Shown here: positions 34,580-45,975 of the stretch, one piece after another | Numbering within the stretch: position 1 is the stretch's first letter | Layout of the letters: every line of letters begins with the position of its first letter | Source of the DNA: Phosphitispora fastidiosa | Lineage (GTDB): Bacteria > Bacillota > Thermincolia > Thermincolales > UBA2595 | Direction: 5' to 3' | NCBI RefSeq assembly: GCF_019008365.1 | Contig: NZ_JAHHUL010000021.1 | Location: 1-64,000 of the forward strand | DNA: 64,000 nucleotides | Notes under the pieces: model-generated | The model's input: only the letters and a program-made list of their open reading frames with translations | Database searches by the model: none | Told to the model about the DNA's origin: nothing | Position numbers and translations under genes: made by a program

Positions 34580-37500
34580 TTAAATAAGTTCAGCCTTTTT
34601 CAGTACATTCCTTACTATTACGGCTGTTTCAGCCCTGGTTATTTTATCTTTAGGTGTGAGTTTCCCATCATACCCTCCTATTATGCCTATGCGCACACAG
34701 GCTGCAGATGACTCTTTGGCCCATTCGGCTATCTGGCCGGCATCAGTAAACTTCACTAAAGCCTCACTTACTTCTTCTGCATTTAAATCCGTATCAAGTT
34801 TGGCTATTGGCATAGCCTTAGCTACCATAGCCATTGCTTCTTCCCTGGTTATGTTTTTATCCGGTTTAAAACTGCCGTCAGTATAGCCGCTTACAATACC
34901 GTATTCATAAGCTAAACTTACTTTTCCATAATACCAGCTATCTTCTTTAATATCACTAAAGGTTATTTCTTTCGCCGGTTCCCTCAATCCAAGGGCATTT
35001 ACCACAATAGCGGCAAATTCTGCCCGGGTAATATCTTTGCCCGGTTTAAAAGTGCCATCCTCATAACCACTGATTACCAGTCTGGAACCCATATCATTAA
35101 CGGCCTCTTTAGACCAATGGTTATCTACATCAGCAAATCTTCTGGGGTTCCAAATGGTTGTATAAATACTGTTTGTTAAGCTGTTAATCCTGGCATAATA
35201 CTTCCCATTGATTTTTATTACTGTCGTAGGCACATGGGAGAAAGTCCCGTCAGGGTTCACTACTACACCGGTGGTTATTTTATCAGGATCTACACCTTCA
35301 GGTATCGCAAACATCCGTTCCACATAATTATTAAACTTAGATACCTGAATTGTTTTATCCCCACCGGTACACTCTATTTCTAATTCAACAGGCTTGACTA
35401 CCAACTGGTAATTACCTTTCACTGCGATATCTTCAACAACCCTGACGATTTCTTCTTCAGGTTCAGCAATTTTTACTTTTACCTTTATGTCTTTAAGCTC
35501 TACCTGCTCTCCTATTTGGGCAGAAATTTCGTTAATGTTTATCTGGGCGGCAGGTATTGTATAGATAACTCTCTCTGTTTTTATCTCCAGGACAGCCTCT
35601 TTATCCTCCATTTTCCTGACGATCTTTCCTGTAAGCTCACCTACCACAACATCAGAACCGTCATTTACCGGGATAATTATTTTTACCTTAGCCCCGGCCT
35701 GGTTAAGTTTTTCTTCTATCTTATCTTCATCAACGGTAACGGTGGTTACTGTTCGGTCTCCTTCATTAGTTGTTTCAGCATCCCCTACATCATCTATACT
35801 GTCCTCTTCTGCGGGATCACTATCGTTGTTATCATTACTGCTGCTTCTGCTGGGGGGACTGGCCCTGGTAATTGTTATTTCATATATTTTAGTGGTTACT
35901 CCATCCTGAGCGTATACGACTACTGCTACTGAATTAGAACCTGCATCTAAACCGATAACTTCAGAAGGAGCGCCGCTATTTGTGGCTGCACCGTTGACTT
36001 TTATTGTGGCTGTTTCATCATAGACTGCAGCTGTTACGGTAGTCTGGTATACACTGTTGGCCACACTGGCTGTGTAGCTTGTTGTATCACCGGAAAATGC
36101 CGGAGTAAGGATGCCGCTGCTTATGGAAAGGCTCGACAGGTCTGCGTTACTTGAGGGTGCTGTTATAAAGTTCCATGTTACTGCATCTGATATGCCTGCA
36201 AAGTTGTTGCCTGCCATATCCTCAAAGGCTGTTGCATCTACCTGTAAATAATAAGCAGTATCACTTATCAGTGTTGAATCAGGATTTACAGTTATTGCAT
36301 CTGTTCCTCCGCCTGATACTTTTGCACCTGTTACATCTATTGCTTCTATTACACTGTCATCTGACGATTTTTTTATAGTTATATTCCCTGCTCCCACAAC
36401 TACATTTTCATCAAAAGTAATCACTAAGTTATTATTCACTCCTACACCTACGGCATTATCTGCAGGGGTTAGAGTATTTACTGTTGGCGGTGTCTGATCA
36501 TTCAATGCCTTGACACCTGTTGTTTCCCCTGCTCCTGTTGCATTTCCTGCTTCATCATATACTGAGGCACCGTCTGCCGGGGTTATCTCTATTGTTTCAT
36601 TTCCGTCAGGTGTTCCTGTTATGTTTAGAAATAATCTTACTGTTGTCTCCCCTCCTGTAAGGGCTGATGCTGTGCCTTCATCTGCATTGTCATTTTGCTT
36701 CACGGAACTTATTGCTGCACCTGTTGCCGTTCCTCCGTTTTGCGTAAATGTAAGACTTAATTTATCTGCTGTTAAGGCTGCAGTGCCATCACCTGTTCCA
36801 TATATTCCTTCACTGAATACCACATCCATGTATGAGTTGTCCGCTGCCAGTGTCCCTGATGATATCATTGCCGGGGCAGAATCCCATGCAGCAGCTAATA
36901 GACCTGCTGCATCCGTGGCCAGGGCATTACCCGCTAAGTCCTGCACCGTCCCATTGCCTCCTGCGGTATACTTTACCGTGACTCCTTCTTTTGCTGATAT
37001 ACCCATGTCGGCAACGGTCAGCACCACATGAGCCGCATCAACCCCCTGGGCTATACCACTTACTGCATATGTTGTTAACGGGTCTCCTGTCTCTTCTACC
37101 GTAAAGCCCCCGTCATTGGCCTTGGCAATGTCAGTGCTGTCTTTGCTCAATGTCACTGTTATCTGTGTATCACTGTCTCTTACTACACTTACCAGCGTTG
37201 GCGGTGTCTTATCATTCAATGCCTTGACACCTGTTGTTTCCCCTGCTCCTGTTGCATTACCTGCTTCATCATATACTGAGGCACCATCTGCCGGGGTTAT
37301 CTCTATTGTTTCATTTCCGTCAGGTGTTCCTGTTATGCTTAGAAATATTCTTACTGTTGTCTCCCCTCCTGTAAGGGCTGATGCTGTGCCTTCATCTGCA
37401 TTGTCATTTTGCTTCACGGAACTTATTGCTGCACCAGTTGCCGTTCCTCCGTTTTGAGTAAATGTAAGGCTTAATTTATCTGCTGTTAAGGCTGCAGTGC

Positions 37501-40500
37501 CATCACCTGCTCCATATATTCCTTCGCTGAATACTACATCTATGTAAGAGTTATCCGCTGCCAGTGTCCCTGATGATATCATTGCCGGGGCAGAATCCCA
37601 TCCTGCCGCTGAGACACCTGCTGCATCAGTGGCCAGGGCATTACCCGCTAAGTCCTGTACTGTTCCATTGCCTCCTGCGGTGTATTTTACTGTTATACCT
37701 TCCTTTGCTGATATACCCATGTCGGCAACAGTCAGCACCACATGAGCCGCATCAACCCCCTGGGCTATGGAAGCTACAGCATAGGTCGTACCCGCATCCC
37801 CGGTTTCTTCTACCGTAAAGCCTCCGTCATTGGCCTTGGCAATGTCAGTGCTGTTTTCACTCAGGGTTACTGTTATCTGTGTATCACTGTCCCTTACTGC
37901 ACTTACCAGCGTTGGCGGTGTCTTATCATTCAATGCCTTTACACCTGTTGTTTCCCCTGCTCCTGTTGCATTTCCTGCTTCATCATATACTGAGGCACCG
38001 TCTGTCGGGGTTATCTCTATTGTTTCATTTCCGTCAGGTGTTCCTGTTATGTTTAGAAATAATCTTACTGTTGTCTCCCCTCCTGTAAGGGCTGATGCTG
38101 TGCCTTCATCTGCATTGTCATTTTGCTTCACGGAACTTATTGCTGCACCTGTTGCCGTTCCTCCGTTTTGCGTAAATGTAAGACTTAATTTATCTGCTGT
38201 TAAGGCTGCAGTGCCATCACCTGTTCCATATATTCCTTCACTGAATACCACATCCATGTATGAGTTGTCCGCTGCCAGTGTCCCTGATGATATCATTGCC
38301 GGGGCAGAATCCCATGCAGCAGCTAATAGACCTGCTGCATCCGTGGCCAGGGCATTACCCGCTAAGTCCTGCACCGTCCCATTGCCTCCTGCGGTATACT
38401 TTACCGTGACTCCTTCTTTTGCTGATATACCCATGTCGGCAACGGTCAGCACCACATGACCTGCATCCGTACCCTGGGCTATACCACTTACTGCATATGT
38501 CGTTAACGGGTCTCCTGTCTCTTCTACCGTAAAGCCCCCGTCATTGGCCTTGGCAATGTCAGTGCTGTCTTCACTCAGGGCCACTGTTACCTGTGTATCA
38601 CTGTCTCTTACTACACTCACTAAAACAGGTGCTGTATTATCTATTGAAAATGTCAAAGTATCACTTCCGGCATATGCATTGCCGGCCAAATCCGTACCTG
38701 CTGCTGTTACTGTTGCAGCTGCATTTCCTGCAGGAACTGTCCAGTCATATGTCCAGACAGTGCTGTCCCCGCTGTCTGTCATAGCCGCTCCTGCTACTCC
38801 GCCATTGGTAATAGTTATTGTGGGAGTATTTGTTATGGCTTCACTGAAGGTCGCGGTTATGGTTACTGTTTCATTTTGTTTAACTATATCGTCAGCATCA
38901 TTGTCCGACAATGTTACCGTTGGAGCTGTATTATCTATTGTGAATGTCAAAGTGTCGCTTCCGGCATATCCATTGCCGGCCAAATCCGCTCCTGCTACTG
39001 TTACAATTGCAGTTGCATTCCCCGCAGGTACTGTCCAGTCATATGTCCAGGCAGTGCTGTCCCCGCTGTCTGTCATAGCTGCTCCTGCCACCCCGCCATT
39101 GGTAACAGTTATTGTAGGAGTATTTGTCATGGCTTCACTGAAGGTCGCGGTTATGGTTACTGTGTCGTTTTGTTTGACTATGTTGTCAGCTTCGTCATCA
39201 GTCAAGACAACTGTTGGTACTGTTCTGTCCACAGCAAAACTGTAAGTTGTTGAAGGGTTACTCTGATTTCCGGCGCTATCTCTTGCAACAGCTAATATAT
39301 TATATGTACCGGTTGTAAACGGGTCTGAGGAGAGGTCAACACTCCAATTGCCAAATTCATCTGTTTGGCCTAATCCCCACGGGTCAAAGGTATCGGCATT
39401 AAATATTTCTATATAGCTGTTGGCCTCTGCGGTCCCGGAGAATACCAAAGTATTATCATTCGTTATTTTATCACTTGCAGATGCACCGGTATCATCAGCC
39501 AAGGAAGTTATTACCGGAGGCTCAGGCGCTGTTAGGTCAATTATAACTGTGAATCCCGGTGATAATGCTCCTGTATTACCCGCAGCATCAGTTGCCGCTG
39601 CGGTGAACACATAGGTCCCTTCTGGTAATGCAGTCCCTGTATAATCAAAGCTCCAGCTTCCACTTCCGTCCGCTGTTGTTGTACCTATAGATACCTCATC
39701 TTTAAAGACCTCTACTATACTGCCTGCCTCTGCCGTACCTTCTATTTTAAGGGTTTGGTCTTTAGTAATCCCATCGAACCCGCTTGCTCCCAGATCCTGG
39801 ATTATAGATGGTACTGCAAGGCCATTTGGAGCTGTATTGTCTATTGTGAATGTTAAAGTGTCGCTTCCAACATATGCATTGCCGGCCAAATCCGTCCCTG
39901 CTACAGTTACTGTTGCAGCTGCATTTCCTGCAGGAACTGTCCAGTCATATGTCCAGGCAGCGCTGTCTCCGCTGTCTGTCATGGCGGCCCCTGTAACTCC
40001 GCCATTGGTAATGGTTATTGTGGGAGCATTTGTCATGGCTTCGCTAAAGGTCGCTGTTATGGTTACTGTATCGTTTTGTTTGACTATGTTATCAGCTTCG
40101 TTATCAGTCAGAACAACTGTTGGTGGTGTTACGTCGGCTGTTGTAAAGTTCCATGTCGTCATATCTGCTATTCCGGCGAAGCTGTTACCTGTTTCATCAT
40201 CAAATGCTGTTGCATCTATCTGTACATAATACCCCGTTTCTCCTGCCAGAGCAGTATTCGGATTTATGGTTATCGTATCTGTTCCTCCACCTGTTACATT
40301 TCCACCCGTTACATCTATTGCTTCTATTGTACTGTCATCTGATGACCTTTTTATTGTTATATTCCCTGTTCCCACCACAACATTTTCATCAAATGTTATT
40401 ACCATGTTGTCATTTACCCCTATATCTACTGCATTATCTGCCGGGCTTAAGCTGCTTATGGAAGGTGGTGTGGTATCTGTAGCATAAGTAACTACAAGCT

Positions 40501-41056
40501 GTGGTGGATAGTTAAAATCTTCCCTGCTGTCAAAAGCAAAATCGTTATCTGTTGCATCTTCATAGCCGGTTAAAACAAATGTAGCAACACCATCTCCTGC
40601 TGCCTGTGTAAGCACAAAGTCTGTTACATCAAATTCTTTCCACTGACCTTGAGTTATGTTACTATCATTAGTTATTATAGAATAGTCTTGAGAAGGGATT
40701 GAAGTATCGGGTTCACTCCAGGCATCACTGTTTGAGCCATACAAATTAACAACAGGGCTTCCGTTTTTTTGTGAAATATATATTTTTAATGCCGCACCTG
40801 TAATCGTCCCGCTAACTGAATTTAAGTCAAATTGTAATGCAGCTCTTTCATAGTTAACCCCATCAGAAATATAACACCCAACCATAAGAACAGAATGATC
40901 TGGCACAATAAAATTATCATTATTATTATAGTTACCCCAGTTATCCAAGTAATAATCTTTAGTTGATGGAATTTCGGCTGCTTTTACTTTCTCAATATAT
41001 ATGAAACTCATACAAATTAAAAAAACCAGAATTACTCCTAAAAGTTTTTTAATCAT
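34580..41056 (-). CDS. Giant SLH surface protein with Ig-like and tandem repeat domains
   Basis: The 2158 aa protein has a signal peptide (cleaved near VKAAEI), a DNRLRE-like beta-sandwich (about 28-190), a Big_5-type Ig domain (about 195-305), several TVTLTDNEADNIVKQNDTV-type Ig-like repeats (about 308-810), three near-identical 238-residue units (about 813-1526), another Big_5-type domain (about 1530-1630), a cadherin-like beta-sandwich (about 1636-1735, LSSLSISSGILTPAFSG), a mixed linker, and three SLH domains at the C-terminus (about 1974-2150) that should anchor it to the cell wall. It is built as a long stalk, as in adhesins and S-layer-associated proteins. The ligand is unknown. The promoter and terminator are both visible, so it is a single-gene unit. 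Confidence 0.9.
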   Translation of the reverse strand: MIKKLLGVILVFLICMSFIYIEKVKAAEIPSTKDYYLDNWGNYNNNDNFIVPDHSVLMVGCYISDGVNYERAALQFDLNSVSGTITGAALKIYISQKNGSPVVNLYGSNSDAWSEPDTSIPSQDYSIITNDSNITQGQWKEFDVTDFVLTQAAGDGVATFVLTGYEDATDNDFAFDSREDFNYPPQLVVTYATDTTPPSISSLSPADNAVDIGVNDNMVITFDENVVVGTGNITIKRSSDDSTIEAIDVTGGNVTGGGTDTITINPNTALAGETGYYVQIDATAFDDETGNSFAGIADMTTWNFTTADVTPPTVVLTDNEADNIVKQNDTVTITATFSEAMTNAPTITITNGGVTGAAMTDSGDSAAWTYDWTVPAGNAAATVTVAGTDLAGNAYVGSDTLTFTIDNTAPNGLAVPSIIQDLGASGFDGITKDQTLKIEGTAEAGSIVEVFKDEVSIGTTTADGSGSWSFDYTGTALPEGTYVFTAAATDAAGNTGALSPGFTVIIDLTAPEPPVITSLADDTGASASDKITNDNTLVFSGTAEANSYIEIFNADTFDPWGLGQTDEFGNWSVDLSSDPFTTGTYNILAVARDSAGNQSNPSTTYSFAVDRTVPTVVLTDDEADNIVKQNDTVTITATFSEAMTNTPTITVTNGGVAGAAMTDSGDSTAWTYDWTVPAGNATAIVTVAGADLAGNGYAGSDTLTFTIDNTAPTVTLSDNDADDIVKQNETVTITATFSEAITNTPTITITNGGVAGAAMTDSGDSTVWTYDWTVPAGNAAATVTAAGTDLAGNAYAGSDTLTFSIDNTAPVLVSVVRDSDTQVTVALSEDSTDIAKANDGGFTVEETGDPLTTYAVSGIAQGTDAGHVVLTVADMGISAKEGVTVKYTAGGNGTVQDLAGNALATDAAGLLAAAWDSAPAMISSGTLAADNSYMDVVFSEGIYGTGDGTAALTADKLSLTFTQNGGTATGAAISSVKQNDNADEGTASALTGGETTVRLFLNITGTPDGNETIEITPTDGASVYDEAGNATGAGETTGVKALNDKTPPTLVSAVRDSDTQITVTLSENSTDIAKANDGGFTVEETGDAGTTYAVASIAQGVDAAHVVLTVADMGISAKEGITVKYTAGGNGTVQDLAGNALATDAAGVSAAGWDSAPAMISSGTLAADNSYIDVVFSEGIYGAGDGTAALTADKLSLTFTQNGGTATGAAISSVKQNDNADEGTASALTGGETTVRIFLSITGTPDGNETIEITPADGASVYDEAGNATGAGETTGVKALNDKTPPTLVSVVRDSDTQITVTLSKDSTDIAKANDGGFTVEETGDPLTTYAVSGIAQGVDAAHVVLTVADMGISAKEGVTVKYTAGGNGTVQDLAGNALATDAAGLLAAAWDSAPAMISSGTLAADNSYMDVVFSEGIYGTGDGTAALTADKLSLTFTQNGGTATGAAISSVKQNDNADEGTASALTGGETTVRLFLNITGTPDGNETIEITPADGASVYDEAGNATGAGETTGVKALNDQTPPTVNTLTPADNAVGVGVNNNLVITFDENVVVGAGNITIKKSSDDSVIEAIDVTGAKVSGGGTDAITVNPDSTLISDTAYYLQVDATAFEDMAGNNFAGISDAVTWNFITAPSSNADLSSLSISSGILTPAFSGDTTSYTASVANSVYQTTVTAAVYDETATIKVNGAATNSGAPSEVIGLDAGSNSVAVVVYAQDGVTTKIYEITITRASPPSRSSSNDNNDSDPAEEDSIDDVGDAETTNEGDRTVTTVTVDEDKIEEKLNQAGAKVKIIIPVNDGSDVVVGELTGKIVRKMEDKEAVLEIKTERVIYTIPAAQININEISAQIGEQVELKDIKVKVKIAEPEEEIVRVVEDIAVKGNYQLVVKPVELEIECTGGDKTIQVSKFNNYVERMFAIPEGVDPDKITTGVVVNPDGTFSHVPTTVIKINGKYYARINSLTNSIYTTIWNPRRFADVDNHWSKEAVNDMGSRLVISGYEDGTFKPGKDITRAEFAAIVVNALGLREPAKEITFSDIKEDSWYYGKVSLAYEYGIVSGYTDGSFKPDKNITREEAMAMVAKAMPIAKLDTDLNAEEVSEALVKFTDAGQIAEWAKESSAACVRIGIIGGYDGKLTPKDKITRAETAVIVRNVLKKAELI
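36477..38618 (-). repeat. Three 714-bp tandem repeats inside the large SLH gene
   Basis: The anchor GTTGGCGGTGTCT recurs at 36483, 37197 and 37911, exactly 714 bases apart. Stretches of 100 bases and more are identical between copies, with a few scattered substitutions. Each unit encodes 238 residues, so copy-number change would keep the frame. Confidence 0.9.
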
Positions 41057-41084
41057 GTGCCTCTCTCCTTAATATAAAATTATG

Positions 41085-41113
41085 ATTGTACCCGAAAATG
41101 ATCTCGTCCACAA
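41085..41113 (-). promoter_or_regulatory. Promoter of the large SLH gene
   Basis: TTGTGG and TACAAT are separated by 17 bases on the minus strand, about 30 bases before the start codon and its GGAGAG site. Confidence 0.6.
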
Positions 41114-41203
41114 TTTTTCATTAATAGTTCTTTTTCTCTTTACTCCTACAATTTCCCTGCAACTTCGACGAATTTGTATTATTTATTTCCTTTTTCACTA
41201 CCT

Positions 41204-41246
41204 AAAAAGCCCTCCACTTAGCCAGGTCAGCTAATGTAGAGGGCTG
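41204..41246 (-). terminator. Terminator of the pyk operon
   Basis: AGCCCTC--C-TTAGC and GCTAA-TG-AGGGCT form a long stem on the minus strand, followed by TTTTTAGG. Together with the hairpin copy B and the SLH promoter it fills the 330-base gap between pyk and the large SLH gene. Confidence 0.8.
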
Positions 41247-41277
41247 CGTGATATTTTTAGTCATAAAAATATGATAA

Positions 41278-41345
41278 GACAAGGGGTAGATGTGTTCCGG
41301 AAGGCGGAGTCTGTCGTCCGCCGGAGGAATTCATCTACCCCTGTC
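41278..41345. repeat. Structured hairpin element, copy B
   Basis: GACAAGGGGTAGATG pairs with CATCTACCCCTGTC (one bulged base); inside, GTTCC pairs with GGAAT and GGCGGA with TCCGCC around an 8-base loop. Copy A is at 21303-21372. It lies 40 bases after the pyk stop and before the pyk-operon terminator. Confidence 0.75.
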
Positions 41346-41385
41346 CTTATTACAATTTAATACTCAACAAATATAGGATTTACCT

Positions 41386-43137
41386 CTACAACACCTTGGC
41401 CTGCCCACGGTAAATCAGTCCCCTGGTCCCGTCCACCGTAACGGTAATCCCCGTCTCCAAAATAGAGGCAGCGCCGTCTACTCCGACGATAACCGGAATC
41501 CCCAGGTTGATGCCAACAATAGCTGCATGTGAAGTAAGCCCGCCGGCTTCTGTTATCACCGCACCGGCCTTTTCCATAGCAGGGACAAAATCCCTGTCAG
41601 TGGCAGCAGTCACCAAAATATCCCCCGAAGCAATAACGCGTTCAGCTTCCTGCGCATTTTTGACAACCCGGACGGTCCCGGTTACTGCCCGGACCCCTAT
41701 ACCGGTCCCCCTGGCAATTACATCACCGACAATATGAACCTTAATCATATTAGTGGTTCCGGGAACCCCGACCGGAATTCCCGCTGTAATTACCACCAGG
41801 TCACCACTATGGATAAGACCGGCTTCAAGGGCTCCCCTGGTTGCCGCCTCTATCATTTCATCAGTACTGTCTGTCTCTGTAACCAGTAATGGTGATACTC
41901 CCCAGACAATGGTCAGCTTACGCACCACTTCCTTTTTCGGAGTAACCGCGATAACCCTCGCCTGGGGCCGGTATTTGGAAACCATCCGTGCGGTATGGCC
42001 AGACTTTGTTGAAGTAATGATTGCCGTGGCTCCCAGATTGAAGGCGGTGGAAGATGTGGCATAACTGATAGCATCTGTCACAGTCCGTCCTGGGGCAATT
42101 TCTTTCCGGCCCAGGATTTCCTTAAAACCGAGCGCCCTTTCAGTCCTTACGGCAATCCTGTCCATCATGGCTACTGCCTCCACCGGATACTTGCCGGCTG
42201 CAGTCTCACCTGACAGCATCAGGGCATCTGTCCCATCAAATATAGCATTAGCCACATCTGTAGCTTCTGCTCTGGTAGGACGCGGGTTACTTATCATGGA
42301 ATCTAGCATCTGGGTGGCTGTGATTACCGGTTTTCCCAGCCTGTTGCACCTTTCAATAATCATCTTCTGAATCAGGGGCACCTCTTCAGTAGGGGTTTCC
42401 ACCCCCAGATCGCCCCTGGCCACCATAATCCCATCGGCAACCTTCAGTATTTCGTCTATATTTTCCACACCCTGGTGGTTTTCAATCTTGGCTATGATCT
42501 GGATACAGGACTCATTTTCCTCCAGTACCTTTCTGATTTGAAGGACATCTGAAGCGGTCCTGACAAAGGAAGCGGCAATGAAATCGAAATCATTTACCAC
42601 GGCAAACCTGATGTCTGCCACATCCTTTTCCGTAACGGCAGGGAGGTTTACTACCTGCCCGGGCAGGTTAATGTTCTTCCGGCTCCCAATCTCGCCGCCG
42701 CTGACAATGCGGCAGTGTATTTCCTTCCCCTCTACAGACTCGACCTCAAGCTCTACCAGCCCGTCGGCAATGAGTATTTTCGAGCCCTGGCAGACATCGC
42801 CCGGCAGCCCCTGGTAGCTGACAGAAAGCCTCTCCGCAGTACCTTTGATCTCCTCTGTGGTCAGTGTTATTCGCTTACCTTCCTCCAGAGTAATCCTGTC
42901 AGCCTCCAAAATACCGGTCCTAACTTCCGGTCCCTTGGTGTCCAGCATTATCCCTACTACCGCATTCAGTTCTCCGGCAGCCTGGCGGATTAAGGCAACA
43001 TTGGCGGCGTGTTGTTGATGGTTGCCGTGGGAAAAATTCAGCCTGGCAACATTCATTCCTTTGGAAATCATTTCTTTGAGAATCTCCACAGAATCACTTG
43101 CCGGGCCAACAGTACATACAATTTTTGTGCGTCTCAT
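41386..43137 (-). CDS. pyk: Pyruvate kinase with extra C-terminal PEP-utiliser domain
   Basis: The 583 aa enzyme converts PEP and ADP to pyruvate and ATP. The N-terminal TIM barrel begins RRTKIVCTVGPAS and contains MVARGDLGVE and the signature IIAKIENHQGV. The usual alpha/beta domain (about 340-470) is followed by a ~90-residue PEP-utiliser mobile-domain-like segment (AVITEAGGLTSHAAIVG, about 535), the extension typical of Bacillus and many Clostridia. ATG 43137 follows GGGGTGG; the GTG at 43146 lies in that site. It is the last gene of the accD-accA-pfkA-pyk run, 14 bases after pfkA. Confidence 0.96.
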   Translation of the reverse strand: MRRTKIVCTVGPASDSVEILKEMISKGMNVARLNFSHGNHQQHAANVALIRQAAGELNAVVGIMLDTKGPEVRTGILEADRITLEEGKRITLTTEEIKGTAERLSVSYQGLPGDVCQGSKILIADGLVELEVESVEGKEIHCRIVSGGEIGSRKNINLPGQVVNLPAVTEKDVADIRFAVVNDFDFIAASFVRTASDVLQIRKVLEENESCIQIIAKIENHQGVENIDEILKVADGIMVARGDLGVETPTEEVPLIQKMIIERCNRLGKPVITATQMLDSMISNPRPTRAEATDVANAIFDGTDALMLSGETAAGKYPVEAVAMMDRIAVRTERALGFKEILGRKEIAPGRTVTDAISYATSSTAFNLGATAIITSTKSGHTARMVSKYRPQARVIAVTPKKEVVRKLTIVWGVSPLLVTETDSTDEMIEAATRGALEAGLIHSGDLVVITAGIPVGVPGTTNMIKVHIVGDVIARGTGIGVRAVTGTVRVVKNAQEAERVIASGDILVTAATDRDFVPAMEKAGAVITEAGGLTSHAAIVGINLGIPVIVGVDGAASILETGITVTVDGTRGLIYRGQAKVL

Positions 43138-43151
43138 GGTAACCACCCCGT

Positions 43152-44162
<1,011 letters not shown>

Positions 44163-45122
44163 CTATCCGGAAATAAATTGTCCTATGCCACGGAATTTCT
44201 CGTATCTTTTCTGCAGCATTTCTGCAACAGGCATTTCCTTTAGACTGTCAAGGTTCTTTTTAAGGTTATCCCCCAGCCGGGCAGCTATTTCCTTAGGATT
44301 CCGGTGAGCCCCGCCGAGAGGTTCCGGGACAATCTCATCAATTATTCCCAACTCCGCCAGATCATAGGCAGTCATCTTCATAGCCCCAACAGCTTCCTGG
44401 GCTCTGGTTGGGTCCTTCCATAATATTGAAGCAAAGGATTCGGGAGAAATCACGGAAAACACCGAGTTTTCCAGCATCATCAGGCGATCACCCACCGCAA
44501 TGGCCAGGGCGCCCCCACTCCCTCCTTCACCGATTATCGTATTAATTACAGGAACCCTTAGCTGCATCAGGCGGGTCAGGTTAACCGCAATGGCCCTTGC
44601 CTGGCCCCGCTCCTCGGCGCCCATACCGCAGTGAGCGCCCGGGGTATCAACAAAGGTGAATACAGGCCGCCCGAATTTCTCAGCCTGCTCCATCAGCCTA
44701 AGCGCCTTGCGGTTCCCTTCAGGATTTGGCATACCGAAGTTTCGGGCCAGGTTCTCCTTGGTATCTTTTCCCTTGGCATGGCCGATAACCGTAACCGGCA
44801 CTCCCCGAAACCTGGCAATTCCGCCAATAACGGCCCTGTCATCACCAAAATAGCGGTCACCGTGCAATTCGATGAACTCCTCAAAAATATGTTTAATATA
44901 TTCCAGAGTCCCCGGCCTTTCAGGATGCCGGGCAATGGTAACCCGCTGAACTGGGGTAAGCTTGCCAAATATCTCTTTTTTAAGCGCCTCTGCCTTGGCC
45001 TGCATTATCTTTATTTCTTCCGCAAGGTCAATTCCCTGTTCACTGCTGAAGTTTTTTAATTCCTCAATTTTGGCCTCCAGCTCGGAAATAGGCTTTTCAA
45101 ACTCAAGCATAATGCTGGGCAT
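44163..45122 (-). CDS. accA: Acetyl-CoA carboxylase carboxyltransferase, alpha subunit
   Basis: The 319 aa subunit forms the carboxyltransferase with AccD and transfers CO2 from biotin to acetyl-CoA, giving malonyl-CoA for fatty acid synthesis. It has the N-terminal helical segment (FEKPISELEAKIEELK), ARHPERPGTLEYI, and GEGGSGGALAI for the oxyanion site. I choose ATG 45122 (GGAGG eight bases before) over 45128. The start lies 20 bases inside the accD gene, implying coupling. Confidence 0.95.
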   Translation of the reverse strand: MPSIMLEFEKPISELEAKIEELKNFSSEQGIDLAEEIKIMQAKAEALKKEIFGKLTPVQRVTIARHPERPGTLEYIKHIFEEFIELHGDRYFGDDRAVIGGIARFRGVPVTVIGHAKGKDTKENLARNFGMPNPEGNRKALRLMEQAEKFGRPVFTFVDTPGAHCGMGAEERGQARAIAVNLTRLMQLRVPVINTIIGEGGSGGALAIAVGDRLMMLENSVFSVISPESFASILWKDPTRAQEAVGAMKMTAYDLAELGIIDEIVPEPLGGAHRNPKEIAARLGDNLKKNLDSLKEMPVAEMLQKRYEKFRGIGQFISG

Positions 45123-45975
45123 CTGCATTTCCTCCGGTCATATGTAAGTCTAGAATTTTAATCAGAGTATTCCTTAATTCGGCTCTGGGTACTACCATAT
45201 CTACAAGTCCATGATCCAACATAAATTCTGCCGTCTGGAAGCCCTCAGGCAGTTTTATTTTCATTGTCTGTTCGATTACCCGCGGCCCTGTAAATGCTAT
45301 TAGCGAGCCGGGTTCGGCAATGATAATATCACCCATGGAGGCAAAGCTGGCCAAAACCCCTCCCGTTGTAGGATCGGTAAGAACAGTTATATACAAAAGC
45401 CCGGCTTCATGTAACCTGGCCAGAGCTCCACACGTTTTGGCCATCTGCATCAGGGAAATAACCCCTTCCTGCATTCTGGCCCCACCTGATGCAGTAAACA
45501 TAATCAGGGGGATATTTTTCTCCATGGCCCGCTCGACTGCCCGGGTGACTTTCTCTCCAACAACAGAACCCATGCTGCCCATGATGAAATTATTGTCCAT
45601 GACCCCTATCACAACAGGTTTTCCTCCGACAACTGCTTCACCTGTCACAACTGCTTCATTTAATCTGGTAACCTCCACCGCAGCGGCAACTTTAGCCGGG
45701 TAATCCTCAAATCCAAGCGGATTGGTGGACAGAAGGCCGGCATCTGTTTCCACAAAGCTGCCCTCATCAACAGTTATCTTAATCCGTTCCCGGGCTCCGA
45801 CACGGAAGTAGCCCCCGCACTTCCGGCAGGTTTTCAGGCCCTTCTCAAGCTCCTTGGCATAAAGAATTTCATTGCAGTTAGGACATTTCTGCCATAAACC
45901 GTCAGGCATATCTTTTTTAACTGTATCAGCATGTACGGTAACATATTTCGGTTTGCGAAAAAGATCCTTAAACAT
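45103..45975 (-). CDS. accD: Acetyl-CoA carboxylase carboxyltransferase, beta subunit
   Basis: The 290 aa subunit has a zinc ribbon with CPNC and CRKC pairs (about residues 33-55) and the crotonase-fold core with GSMGSVVGEKVTRA and ASGGARMQEG. It pairs with AccA encoded directly downstream with an overlap. The site before ATG 45975 is weak (GAGGTG eleven bases away). A stem-loop lies 125-155 bases upstream, beyond the start. Confidence 0.95.
   Translation of the reverse strand: MFKDLFRKPKYVTVHADTVKKDMPDGLWQKCPNCNEILYAKELEKGLKTCRKCGGYFRVGARERIKITVDEGSFVETDAGLLSTNPLGFEDYPAKVAAAVEVTRLNEAVVTGEAVVGGKPVVIGVMDNNFIMGSMGSVVGEKVTRAVERAMEKNIPLIMFTASGGARMQEGVISLMQMAKTCGALARLHEAGLLYITVLTDPTTGGVLASFASMGDIIIAEPGSLIAFTGPRVIEQTMKIKLPEGFQTAEFMLDHGLVDMVVPRAELRNTLIKILDLHMTGGNADAQHYA

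Noticed and set aside
36510-38459. Long plus-strand ORFs opposite the large SLH gene, repeated several times
   Set aside because: They are antisense frames of the 714-bp repeats, kept open by repeat composition; no ribosome binding sites and no protein-like families.
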